Part shown: positions 30,965 through 37,302 of the stretch, piece after piece
How positions within the stretch are numbered: the first letter of the stretch is position 1
Layout: every line of letters begins with the position of its first letter
IMG/VR virus record: IMGVR_UViG_3300042453_001570
Coordinates: 1 to 37,302 of that record
From: a virus
DNA: 37,302 nt
Direction: 5' to 3' (one strand)
The notes under the pieces: generated by a model
What the model was told of the DNA's origin: nothing
The model's input: the letters and a program-made list of their open reading frames with translations, nothing else
Database searches by the model: none
Program-made: the position numbers and the translations under genes

Positions 30965-31402
30965 CTAGTAAGCGGCGTACTGCTTAAGCGCAGTAGCCGC
31001 ATTAATAATGTTCTGCTGCTTTTGCAGCGCCAACTGCTGAATGTAATCATCAAGGTCTGCCTGAGACTGCGCCTCGCGCAACACATAAGTGTTCTGCTCA
31101 TCCTGAAGCGCCTGAGTGGCCTCACCCAACTGGTCCTGGAAATCTGCTGCATAACGCTCAAGCCCACGCCGTTGAATACCAGACTTGACCTGCGGGCCAG
31201 CCAAACCACGAGAACCAAACTCCGCCATCTTGGGGCGAAAACCCTCGGTTAACTGCTTGGTCAACTTCGACAGGCTCCGCTGTCCCCGCTGTTGCCCAAG
31301 CATTGCTGCCTGTCGATTGGCAATAGATTCTTGGGCGCGTCTGCGACGCGCCGTAGCCTCAGCCAATCCAAAGTCACCGTAAAATGCGTCAGTCATACTC
31401 AT
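30965..31402 (-). CDS. Small internal virion protein candidate (T7 gp14-like by position)
   Basis: A 145-residue helical, Gln/Ala-rich protein (MTDAFYGDFGLAEATARRRRAQESIANRQAAMLGQQRG; YIQQLALQKQQNIINAATALKQYAAY). Its size, composition and place before two larger helical proteins fit the first ejection protein. Two in-frame ATGs (31402, 31396) are possible. No catalytic motif. The role is inferred from position. Confidence 0.65.
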   Translation of the reverse strand: MSMTDAFYGDFGLAEATARRRRAQESIANRQAAMLGQQRGQRSLSKLTKQLTEGFRPKMAEFGSRGLAGPQVKSGIQRRGLERYAADFQDQLGEATQALQDEQNTYVLREAQSQADLDDYIQQLALQKQQNIINAATALKQYAAY

Positions 31403-31404
31403 AG

Positions 31405-31554
31405 TTACCTAGCCCGCTCATCAAGTGTACGCTCAAGCGCGACAATCTGCCGTTCCATCTTTTCTAGTTCTCCCTGAAGCGACCTAAAGATGGCTTGTAG
31501 CGCATCTTTGTCGGTTCCAGACAGCGTGGACAGAAAGGGTGTTTGCCAAGCCAT
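31405..31554 (-). CDS. 49-residue helical protein
   Basis: ATG 31554 follows a TAATTATG junction with the upstream gene. The product MAWQTPFLSTLSGTDKDAL continues as a coiled-coil helix (SLQGELEKMERQIVALERTLDERAR). It closes the gap between two late genes, leaving only two bases before the next start. It is probably a minor virion or assembly protein. Confidence 0.6.
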   Translation of the reverse strand: MAWQTPFLSTLSGTDKDALQAIFRSLQGELEKMERQIVALERTLDERAR

Positions 31555-31556
31555 AA

Positions 31557-31787
31557 TTATCCGAAAATCTGTGAACCCAAAACGATTTGGTCATCATCGC
31601 CAGAAGTTGTAATTTGTGACAACACATTAGCGTTTAGTTTGCTATAGGTGATAGCACCATCATCAATGTTTGTTCCAGCAGCCAACGCCTCGACGAAAGT
31701 TTTAACTGCGTTAAAGTTTGCGTTTACTTCTGTCGCAACCGCTGGGGTTCCGTTAACAAAAGTATTAGGCACATTCAAGGTAGCCAT
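31557..31787 (-). CDS. Small structural protein with a shared C-terminal motif
   Basis: A 76-residue protein. The start MATLNVPNTFVNGTPAVATEVNANFNAVKTFVEAL is a motif I recognise from neck or fibre proteins of several phages. The C-terminus DDQIVLGSQIFG closely resembles that of the fibre-like protein at 8839-8459. It begins at a TAATTATG junction downstream of the nozzle gene. It probably forms a trimeric stalk or collar piece. Confidence 0.7.
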   Translation of the reverse strand: MATLNVPNTFVNGTPAVATEVNANFNAVKTFVEALAAGTNIDDGAITYSKLNANVLSQITTSGDDDQIVLGSQIFG

Positions 31788-31789
31788 AA

Positions 31790-33397
31790 TTAACCCTTAA
31801 TTCTCCGAGCGTTATATTTATATCCGATACTGTTAATACCCCATTTTTGTCCCGTCGGCCCAATAAATTCCAATTGGACACATTTGGCAAGACCAAGATT
31901 TCGACCAGTTAGAATTGTCGAACTAACAGCCCCCACCGACCATTCTTCCCCCCAGTTTCCTGTTCCCCAAATCAATCCACCAGTAGGTGGATTCTGTGAT
32001 AAAGAAAAAATCTTTCGCTCATTGCCAACGCCTTCAGAGAAGTCATGATAAACCTTGACGGTAATAGCCTGGTTGTAATCGGATTCTTTTACAACAACAT
32101 CTGGTCGGCGGAACATTTTTCGTTGCATATAAGAACCGCCATCAAACCAGCGGGTCTTATAATAAGAATTAAAAGAAGCAAGAGTTCCAGAAATATTATC
32201 CTGCTCCTGGCCATATAAGTCAACCTTTATCACATATGGCTGCGTTGGATGAATCAATAATCTATAGTCAATGTTGTTTCCGTCCGTCCAATCACATCCA
32301 CCGATTAAACCGAAACCATCAGCCGTCTGGAACTGCGTGAAAACGCCGTTCCTGATGGATGGGTCCATAACAAAGTTGACTGTTGGATTTGTTTCAGTTG
32401 AAATAGTGGAATATGGTGCGGATACCCAAACTCGTCGTCCAAGCCACGAAACATGAATTGCCTCGTCTGCTTGAGAATTGATGTAGTTAAGGTCAAGTGC
32501 TGGGCGCAAGTTGCCAAACATATCCTGGAGTGTTGAACCGTTATAGAAGAACAGTCCTTGGTTGTGTGAGAACCAGTAAACACCGTCTTCTGCTTGTGCA
32601 ATTGAGTGGTGGTTAAGGCATCCAATTCGGTTTGTAAGTTCAACAACTTGAAAAGTAGCCGAATCGTAACCCAAAATAATATAAATTGCCGAGGGCTTGA
32701 ATACCACCAACTGGCCAGATACGACAGCCATGCCAGTAATACCAGTTCCACCACCATTAATATCAATGTAATCGTCTTGGTCCCAGTTCTCAGGTGCGTT
32801 TTCCAACGACCAACGCACACGGTTAGGATAATCTACGGATACTTCGTTTGTGTGCGCAGCCCACAACTTGTTAGCGTGAACAATAACATGTTCACAAGTT
32901 GGCATTTTGCGTGACCCATCAGGAGTCGTTTGCCAAGCGTTAGGGCTGGTGCCACTAGCCGTCAACTCGAACGCATAAGTATCAGTTGTTTTCCAGGCAA
33001 AACCTCCGCTACCAGCGGTACCATCAGCAATATAAAGAGTATCACCCCACTGCGCCATACAGGCACCATGGGGGCTATTGATTGTAATATCATTACCAGC
33101 AGAATACTGAAGTGTGGTAAAGTTGCCCCCAGTAGAACGATAAACTTTATTAGAATTAGCCAACATAAGTGTCTTGGTTGCACCAGAAAACGCATACAAC
33201 CTTTGCGGGTTCCATGTCCCCGCCACAGCAGTCTCATTTAATCGCTGCATAGCGCCACGGCTAAATACTCCGCCACGCGGGTCAATTTCAACATTCAACA
33301 TCTCAGGTGATTCCGAGGATGCCAACTGAAACTGGTCGGCCCTGAAGTTCAGGCCGCCAGTAAAGTCGCTAACCTCGGTGATGTTGATATCACCCAT
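31790..33397 (-). CDS. Tail nozzle / beta-propeller-like tail protein
   Basis: A 535-residue beta-rich protein. Blade-like repeats with GDTLYIADG, VIVHANKLWAAH, LVVFKPSAIYII, VYWFSHNQGLFFYNG and RVWVSAP suggest a beta-propeller, as in T7 gp12 or P22 gp10-type tail hubs. It follows the adaptor gene with an 8-base overlap, the order seen in podoviruses. It would form the distal tail tube below the portal-adaptor ring. The start is at ATG 33397. Confidence 0.78.
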   Translation of the reverse strand: MGDINITEVSDFTGGLNFRADQFQLASSESPEMLNVEIDPRGGVFSRGAMQRLNETAVAGTWNPQRLYAFSGATKTLMLANSNKVYRSTGGNFTTLQYSAGNDITINSPHGACMAQWGDTLYIADGTAGSGGFAWKTTDTYAFELTASGTSPNAWQTTPDGSRKMPTCEHVIVHANKLWAAHTNEVSVDYPNRVRWSLENAPENWDQDDYIDINGGGTGITGMAVVSGQLVVFKPSAIYIILGYDSATFQVVELTNRIGCLNHHSIAQAEDGVYWFSHNQGLFFYNGSTLQDMFGNLRPALDLNYINSQADEAIHVSWLGRRVWVSAPYSTISTETNPTVNFVMDPSIRNGVFTQFQTADGFGLIGGCDWTDGNNIDYRLLIHPTQPYVIKVDLYGQEQDNISGTLASFNSYYKTRWFDGGSYMQRKMFRRPDVVVKESDYNQAITVKVYHDFSEGVGNERKIFSLSQNPPTGGLIWGTGNWGEEWSVGAVSSTILTGRNLGLAKCVQLEFIGPTGQKWGINSIGYKYNARRIKG

Positions 33398-34106
33398 TCT
33401 GACTCAGATTCTTTCCCATCATCTGCATCCAACCATTAAAGGTCGGACGGCCAGAAGTCTGGCCAGCCGACAACACCAGATTAGCGTGACTGGACGGCTT
33501 CTGGATATTTGTTACAGCCAACGCAACACCTTCATCAAACGCACGCTTATACTCATTCGACATCAGCGTATCTTCCAGGCGTTGATATACGCGGCTACAC
33601 GCATAGTAAGCCAACGGGAAATGCAAACTAGGAGAGGCATCGACATTGCCCTCGGTTGTAATCCAGTCAATCGGCTCACGATAAGCGCGCACCGTCAAAG
33701 TGCGCGCATTGTTTGGCTTTGGGAACAAATGAATCTTGCCTTCCCAAATAGCATAAAACAACGGGTCGCCGCTAGTGTCATACGAACCAACGTAAGTGTT
33801 CTCCGCCATATCATACGACACCATGTCCAAACGCAAACCAACATTAGTGTTATCCACAATCGAAACAATCTGGGCAATCGGGTCAGCCGTAAAAACCGAA
33901 ATATCGTAGGCCCGCTGTTCGGCAACCGTATTAAAAGTAAAAGTCTTCTCCAAAAACGGCCAACGCTTCTCAATATCCAAAATCCTGTAATAGCCGTCAC
34001 GCAAATACAGGTTAACCAAGCCATCGGGCAGGTCCTCTTGGTCAAGGTCCGTAATGTCGCGGACGGTCTGACGCAAAGCGGCAGCCGTCATAGTCGCAAA
34101 AGCCAT
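33390..34106 (-). CDS. Head-tail adaptor (T7 gp11 / P22 gp4-like)
   Basis: A 238-residue protein. The helical start (AALRQTVRDITDLDQEDLPDGLVNLYLRDGYYRILDIEKRWPFLE) and FTFNTVAEQRAYDI, then DPLFYAIWEGKIHLFPKP and HFPLAYYACSRVYQRLED, follow the plan of podovirus tail adaptors that ring the portal exit. Placement before the nozzle supports it. It overlaps the upstream gene by one base (ATGA or TAATG-type coupling). Confidence 0.8.
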   Translation of the reverse strand: MAFATMTAAALRQTVRDITDLDQEDLPDGLVNLYLRDGYYRILDIEKRWPFLEKTFTFNTVAEQRAYDISVFTADPIAQIVSIVDNTNVGLRLDMVSYDMAENTYVGSYDTSGDPLFYAIWEGKIHLFPKPNNARTLTVRAYREPIDWITTEGNVDASPSLHFPLAYYACSRVYQRLEDTLMSNEYKRAFDEGVALAVTNIQKPSSHANLVLSAGQTSGRPTFNGWMQMMGKNLSQNG

Positions 34107-34363
34107 TAGACCGACTCCTCAATCTTGGTTGCGGCCTCGGCTATAGCCTTGGCTTGCTTCAGATGCCCAGCACAGAACTTCTGTCCACGCACCTTATTTG
34201 CACCACAGGTGTCATCATTGCCCTCACACTTGTCTCCACGACCCACATAAGGGCCGCTGGGCGGCGCTATACGCGCATTAGCCACAGCGGCCTGCCTGTA
34301 GCCATCAACTGGCCTTCCATGCAGGGTATGGGCGGGGACAGAACCACGGTATCCAGTCATCAT
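34106..34363 (-). CDS. Small cysteine-rich protein
   Basis: An 85-residue protein with CEGNDDTCGANKVRGQKFCAGHLKQ, a C-x6-C-x9-C-x2-H site able to bind zinc. The N-terminal half (GYRGSVPAHTLHGRP) is likely disordered. It starts at ATG 34363 with GGAG upstream; a TAGGGAAC motif lies 12 bases before the start. The role in the virion cluster is unknown; similar short proteins sit next to adaptor genes in some aquatic phages. Confidence 0.7.
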   Translation of the reverse strand: MMTGYRGSVPAHTLHGRPVDGYRQAAVANARIAPPSGPYVGRGDKCEGNDDTCGANKVRGQKFCAGHLKQAKAIAEAATKIEESV

Positions 34364-34375
34364 AATACTCCAAAT

Positions 34376-34383
34376 GTTCCCTA
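34376..34383 (-). repeat. TAGGGAAC junction motif (before the cysteine-rich gene)
   Basis: Minus-strand TAGGGAAC five bases after the previous stop and 12 bases before the next ATG. Confidence 0.65.
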
Positions 34384-34388
34384 AAGGC

Positions 34389-34922
34389 TTATTTGTTGGT
34401 GTCTAGAATTTCTTTAAGCGCCTTAAGGCTAGGAAGCAAAGATTTTCCCGCTTTGGTTATTTTACCCAAACCAAATGGCGCATAGGTTAAACCAAGATTA
34501 ATAGCGTCCATCGGGCTGGCTTTCCCTTCAGCCGTTTTCATTATTTCTGGCGCACCAAAGAAAGACCCCCAGTTGCTAGCGGCAATAGCCTCAAGAGCCA
34601 GTTGGGCCTTTTTGCCAGCGGCACCCAAAAACGGCGTAGCCGTTTTGCCACCGTAAGCAGCAATAGGATTATTGGATTTGGCCATAAACGGTGGCATCTT
34701 GATTGCCTGCATTTCCGCAATCTTTTCATCGAAACCAGGACCAGTAGGCTTAATCATGTTTTCGTAAAAACTCTTAAGCCCCTGCAGAGTCTTTTGAGTG
34801 TCCGTAAGCGGCTTCATGCCCCCAGCAGCCGTATAAGGCACAGCATCCAACGGCAACTTAGACGGACCAGAAGGCCCCTTATCACCCATCTTGGGCTGCT
34901 TCTTATAACGAGGCACGCCCAC
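34389..34922 (-). CDS. 177-residue hypothetical virion-cluster protein
   Basis: The N-terminus is Pro/Lys-rich (MGVPRYKKQPKMGDKGPSGPSK), followed by helices and a Gly/Ala-rich middle (NNPIAAYGGKTATPFLGAAGKKAQLALEAIAA) and an amphipathic C-terminus (FGLGKITKAGKSLLPSLKALKEIL). No domain recognised. It lies two bases after the basic gene upstream and may be part of the head interior or vertex. Confidence 0.6.
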   Translation of the reverse strand: MGVPRYKKQPKMGDKGPSGPSKLPLDAVPYTAAGGMKPLTDTQKTLQGLKSFYENMIKPTGPGFDEKIAEMQAIKMPPFMAKSNNPIAAYGGKTATPFLGAAGKKAQLALEAIAASNWGSFFGAPEIMKTAEGKASPMDAINLGLTYAPFGLGKITKAGKSLLPSLKALKEILDTNK

Positions 34923-34924
34923 GA

Positions 34925-36034
34925 CTATTTGCCCTTCTTCGGACCCCTCGGGGTAATCGGATTACCATACCTATCAGTGGTACGGGGCTTCGGTCCACGA
35001 GGCTTACCCATCGACTCCCGCTCCTTCTTAAAACGGGCAAGACGCGTATCACGCTCAGCCTTCGACAAGCCAGCCTGCCCCTTCTTCGCGTTAGCCTCCA
35101 TCTCCTTACGCAACTTCTCGGGCATATCCTTATAACGCTGCGCCTCGGGATAACGCTCCGCACCACGCTCCCTATAGGAACGCTTCTTAGAATCAACAGG
35201 CTTCGGGTCACGCGGCTTGCTGCCAGCATTAGCCTGGTCAATCGACTTCTTCTGGCGCTTAGTCTGCTCAGCGTACTGCGCAGCCTTGCTGCGCGTCCGA
35301 GAAGCATCATCGCCCTTGCCGACAGTTCCACGCTTCAGTTCTTTGCGGTACTGGCGACGAGCGGCAGTAGTAATTGTCTCCTGCTCCGCCTCATTCCGCT
35401 GTCCACGCCGACCCTTACGGCCCTTCTCCTTGGGCAGCGGCTTTTGCTTTGGAAACTTAGCCTGACCAACAACCTGCTCAACACGGCTACTAGCAGCCTT
35501 ATTGGCCTTAGCGGCGCGCTCAAGCGCGTCGCGGGCAATGTCGCGCTGCTGACCAATAGTCAAATCACTAGGATAACCCTCACGCTCCAGCATTGTGCGG
35601 AACTTCTTGACTTCCTTCTCCAAAAAAGTACGACGAGCCTGAGAACCCTTAGTCAAAACACGACCAGTAGCACCCTCACGGTCCAAAGCCTTGCCAACTT
35701 CATCGGCAAAAAACTCTTTAGCCTTACGAATCTGCGTACCCCTAGTCCACTCGCTACGCATTTCACGCAAGTCACCACCAATAGCCTCAGCGCGATTCTT
35801 TTCCTTGCGGATAGCACGCATCTTTGCACTTGCCTCAGAACCAGCCTTCATACGAGCCTCACGCTCGGCAGCAGCCCTAGCCTTGTTGGCAGCGGAACGG
35901 TCAGCGCGAGAAACAGGCTTAGAAGCACTGGCGGTAGCCTTCTTGGCTGCGGTCTTTTTGGCGGTAGTAGAACCACTCTTTTTAGTGGCCTGCATAACAC
36001 CCTTAAGAATATCGTCCCAAGGCTTCTTAGCCAT
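34925..36034 (-). CDS. Large basic, histone-like protein
   Basis: A 369-residue very basic and apparently disordered or helical protein. The start MAKKPWDDILKGVMQATKKSGSTTAKKTAAKKATASASK is like a histone H1 tail and is nearly shared with the next gene (MAKKPWEPI). Later come repeated Arg/Lys clusters (KGRKGRRGQR; KPRGPKPRTTDRYGNP) and no catalytic site. Placed among late genes after the capsid gene, it may coat or condense packaged DNA. Starts at a TAATTATG junction. Confidence 0.7.
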   Translation of the reverse strand: MAKKPWDDILKGVMQATKKSGSTTAKKTAAKKATASASKPVSRADRSAANKARAAAEREARMKAGSEASAKMRAIRKEKNRAEAIGGDLREMRSEWTRGTQIRKAKEFFADEVGKALDREGATGRVLTKGSQARRTFLEKEVKKFRTMLEREGYPSDLTIGQQRDIARDALERAAKANKAASSRVEQVVGQAKFPKQKPLPKEKGRKGRRGQRNEAEQETITTAARRQYRKELKRGTVGKGDDASRTRSKAAQYAEQTKRQKKSIDQANAGSKPRDPKPVDSKKRSYRERGAERYPEAQRYKDMPEKLRKEMEANAKKGQAGLSKAERDTRLARFKKERESMGKPRGPKPRTTDRYGNPITPRGPKKGK

Positions 36035-36036
36035 AA

Positions 36037-36420
36037 TTACTTACCCTTCGACTTCTTATTCTTATACTTCTGCCAAGCGGCCTCACGCTTAAGGTCACGG
36101 TCGGAACGCATCTCGCGCCACATAGCGCGATTCTGCTCACTCTTGGCCTGACGCTCAGCAGCCTTGGCGGCTGCACGCTCAGCCAAATCCTTTTCACGAG
36201 CAGCCCAGTGTGCCTCACTATTCAGAGTGGATTTTTCGGCACGAGTCAACTTTTTCTGCGCGGACAACTTCCCCCGACTGGTAGTTTTACCAGCCGACTT
36301 CTTTGCCGTGCCAGAAACAGCCTTTGCTACAGCCTTCTTGGCTGGCGCTTTCTTGGCTGTTGACTTTTGGGTTGTCTCAACTATCTGACTGATAATTGGT
36401 TCCCAAGGCTTCTTGGCCAT
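36037..36420 (-). CDS. Basic histone H1-like protein
   Basis: A 127-residue protein with 35 residues of Lys/Ala/Thr-rich tail (STAKKAPAKKAVAKAV, GTAKKSAGKTTSRGK) and a charged helical second half. The MAKKPWEPI start repeats that of the downstream 369-aa protein (MAKKPWDDI), so the two look like paralogues or share a targeting signal. Coupled to the previous gene by a one-base overlap. DNA-binding role inferred from composition. Confidence 0.7.
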   Translation of the reverse strand: MAKKPWEPIISQIVETTQKSTAKKAPAKKAVAKAVSGTAKKSAGKTTSRGKLSAQKKLTRAEKSTLNSEAHWAAREKDLAERAAAKAAERQAKSEQNRAMWREMRSDRDLKREAAWQKYKNKKSKGK

Positions 36421-36860
36421 TATTTCTCCATGCCTTTTCGGCGCTTACTCGGAGTTCTCTTTGTTGCTGGCTTTACAGCCTGCTTTTTTGGCATCGGCTT
36501 GGCCTTAAACGCAGGCTTTGTTTGCTTTGCTGGCGGCTGAGGCGGACGGGGGCGCATTGGAATCGCTGGACGAACAGCATCACCAGTGCGCTTCGGCGGC
36601 TGAGGCGGGCCTTGTGGGCGCATCTGGATAGATGGGCGTGGTGCAGCCTGATTGGTGCCAGTACGCTTCGGTGGCGACGGCGGAGCCGTGCGCTTATAGC
36701 GGCCACCAAAAGACTTTTCTACTCCACTGAGATTGCCGAGAGGCTTCTTTTGCGCGGGCTTTGTGGCCTTCCCACCAGCCTTCAATGCTCCAAGAATTGC
36801 CTTGGCAAAATCATCCATGTAGTTGCCCTGAGGCTTTCGCGAACTCTTTTTAGCAGCCAT
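36420..36860 (-). CDS. Proline/lysine-rich basic protein with internal repeats
   Basis: A 146-residue basic protein with no clear fold after residue 30. It carries imperfect repeats of the form PPxPPKRTG...RPxIxMRPxxPPQPP (about 60-110) and a Lys/Ala/Pro tail ending KRTPSKRRKGMEK. The first 30 residues (DDFAKAILGALKAGG) may form a helix. It is likely a virion DNA-binding or disordered scaffold-interacting protein; no family recognised. Confidence 0.65.
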   Translation of the reverse strand: MAAKKSSRKPQGNYMDDFAKAILGALKAGGKATKPAQKKPLGNLSGVEKSFGGRYKRTAPPSPPKRTGTNQAAPRPSIQMRPQGPPQPPKRTGDAVRPAIPMRPRPPQPPAKQTKPAFKAKPMPKKQAVKPATKRTPSKRRKGMEK

Positions 36861-36862
36861 TG

Positions 36863-36997
36863 TTAGTAACCCTTCTTTACTTTCTTGGATAATTTAGACG
36901 ACTTTTTCTTAGACTTAAACAAACCAGGTGCCGTAACTGTCCCCGCTTTTGGGGTGGCATCTGCGTGGCTTGCAAGAAAACTATACTTCTTTGGCAT
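36863..36997 (-). CDS. 44-residue lysine-rich protein after the capsid gene
   Basis: ATG 36997 follows GGAGATAATAGTT. The product has a neutral first half (MPKKYSFLASHADATPKAG) and a lysine-rich second half (FKSKKKSSKLSKKVKKGY). It is the first gene after the capsid gene and the hairpin at 37024-37047. It may be a decoration or DNA-contact protein. It is the smallest of the four basic proteins in a row. Confidence 0.65.
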   Translation of the reverse strand: MPKKYSFLASHADATPKAGTVTAPGLFKSKKKSSKLSKKVKKGY

Positions 36998-37023
36998 AAC
37001 TATTATCTCCAATTAATGGAGGC

Positions 37024-37047
37024 GGGGGGCGGCTTCAACCGCCCCCC
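37024..37047 (-). terminator. Strong hairpin after the capsid gene (no T-run)
   Basis: GGGGGGCGG and CCGCCCCCC pair perfectly around a 6-base loop, 18 bases after the capsid stop in the direction of transcription. There is no T-tract, so it may reduce, not stop, read-through, or protect the abundant capsid mRNA from 3' decay. Confidence 0.7.
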
Positions 37048-37064
37048 ACACATCCTATATTTAC

Positions 37065-37302
37065 TTAGGCAGTCTTAGCGGTCAACTTGCCCTGCTTCGC
37101 AGCGTTGCGGCAGGTCAGGTTACCGTAGCACATGATGAGCGCGTAGCGCGCATCGAGGTTCTCTGGACGGACGAATTCCGTCTGCGCGAACCACTTGCCC
37201 GTGTGACCAACGAGGGTCAGGTACTTGCTGTTGAGGAAGTAAACCACACCAGCGGTGCAATGCTCATCGTAAACCACGGGAGCAGCCTTGAACAACAGGT
37301 TC
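37065..37302 (-). CDS. Major capsid protein, C-terminal part (same gene as 919-1)
   Basis: This is the second piece of the capsid gene cut by the window edge. Bases 37085-37302 duplicate 218-1, and the unique part adds the C-terminus KLTAKTA before the TAA stop at 37065-37067. The only difference between the two copies is 128 T versus 37212 G, which on the coding strand is CTA versus CTC, both leucine. The change is silent, as expected of natural variation rather than an error that breaks the gene. A strong hairpin follows the stop. Confidence 0.85.
   Translation of the reverse strand, partial: NLLFKAAPVVYDEHCTAGVVYFLNSKYLTLVGHTGKWFAQTEFVRPENLDARYALIMCYGNLTCRNAAKQGKLTAKTA
37085..37302. repeat. 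Terminal redundancy equal to bases 1-218
   Basis: 217 of 218 bases are identical to 1-218; the one mismatch is 37212 G versus 128 T. This is the overlap expected from assembling a circular or circularly permuted genome. It lies inside the capsid gene and so is unlikely to be a true physical end. Confidence 0.9.

Noticed and set aside
1-37302. tRNA genes, CRISPR arrays, insertion sequences, integrase and attachment sites
   Set aside because: None could be recognised by eye; the repeats seen do not have CRISPR spacing and no recombinase motif was found.

Overview
The window is an essentially complete genome of a short-tailed (podovirus-type) tailed phage, apparently circular or circularly permuted. 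Bases 37085-37302 repeat bases 1-218 with a single mismatch (128 versus 37212), so the unit length is about 37,084 bp. The cut falls inside the major capsid gene. The host cannot be read directly. A secreted lysozyme-like enzyme, an M15-type endolysin, no convincing spanin pair and several small proteins of actinophage type make an aquatic Gram-positive, probably actinobacterial, host my best guess.

Layout: a divergent control region (9566-9832) separates two arms. The leftward late arm reads from 9565 down to 1, across the junction to 37302, and on to 24378. In transcription order it holds the small terminase, putative decoration, fibre and adhesin proteins, a holin candidate, the endolysin, a secreted transglycosylase, the large terminase, two small proteins, portal, scaffold, capsid, four basic or lysine-rich proteins, a tail adaptor, a beta-propeller-like nozzle and three putative internal (ejection) proteins. 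The last of these is 1755 aa long. The rightward arm (9833-24384) holds a four-gene coupled cluster ended by a strong terminator, a long structured leader, a run of very small genes, a MoxR-type AAA+ ATPase next to a possible VWA-like protein, and replication/recombination genes: Cas4-like nuclease, DnaB/RecA-like helicase, archaeo-eukaryotic-type primase, RusA and a second PD-(D/E)XK nuclease. It also encodes an HslV-like N-terminal-threonine hydrolase, a sigma-region-4-like protein and an Nmad1-like protein. The arms meet tail to tail with a 7-bp overlap. No DNA polymerase, integrase or tRNA is seen.

Most striking are the RNA-level features. A complete type II hammerhead ribozyme lies at 11573-11630, with every core nucleotide and all three stems present, directly after the stop codon of a 77-aa gene. 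A family of G-rich hairpins ending in GTGCGTCATAGA is repeated at 11.1-13.7 kb. A second short motif, TAGGGAAC, lies at gene junctions, always pointing in the direction of transcription. Together these suggest that the phage uses RNA cleavage and dispersed junction signals to set expression of neighbouring genes.
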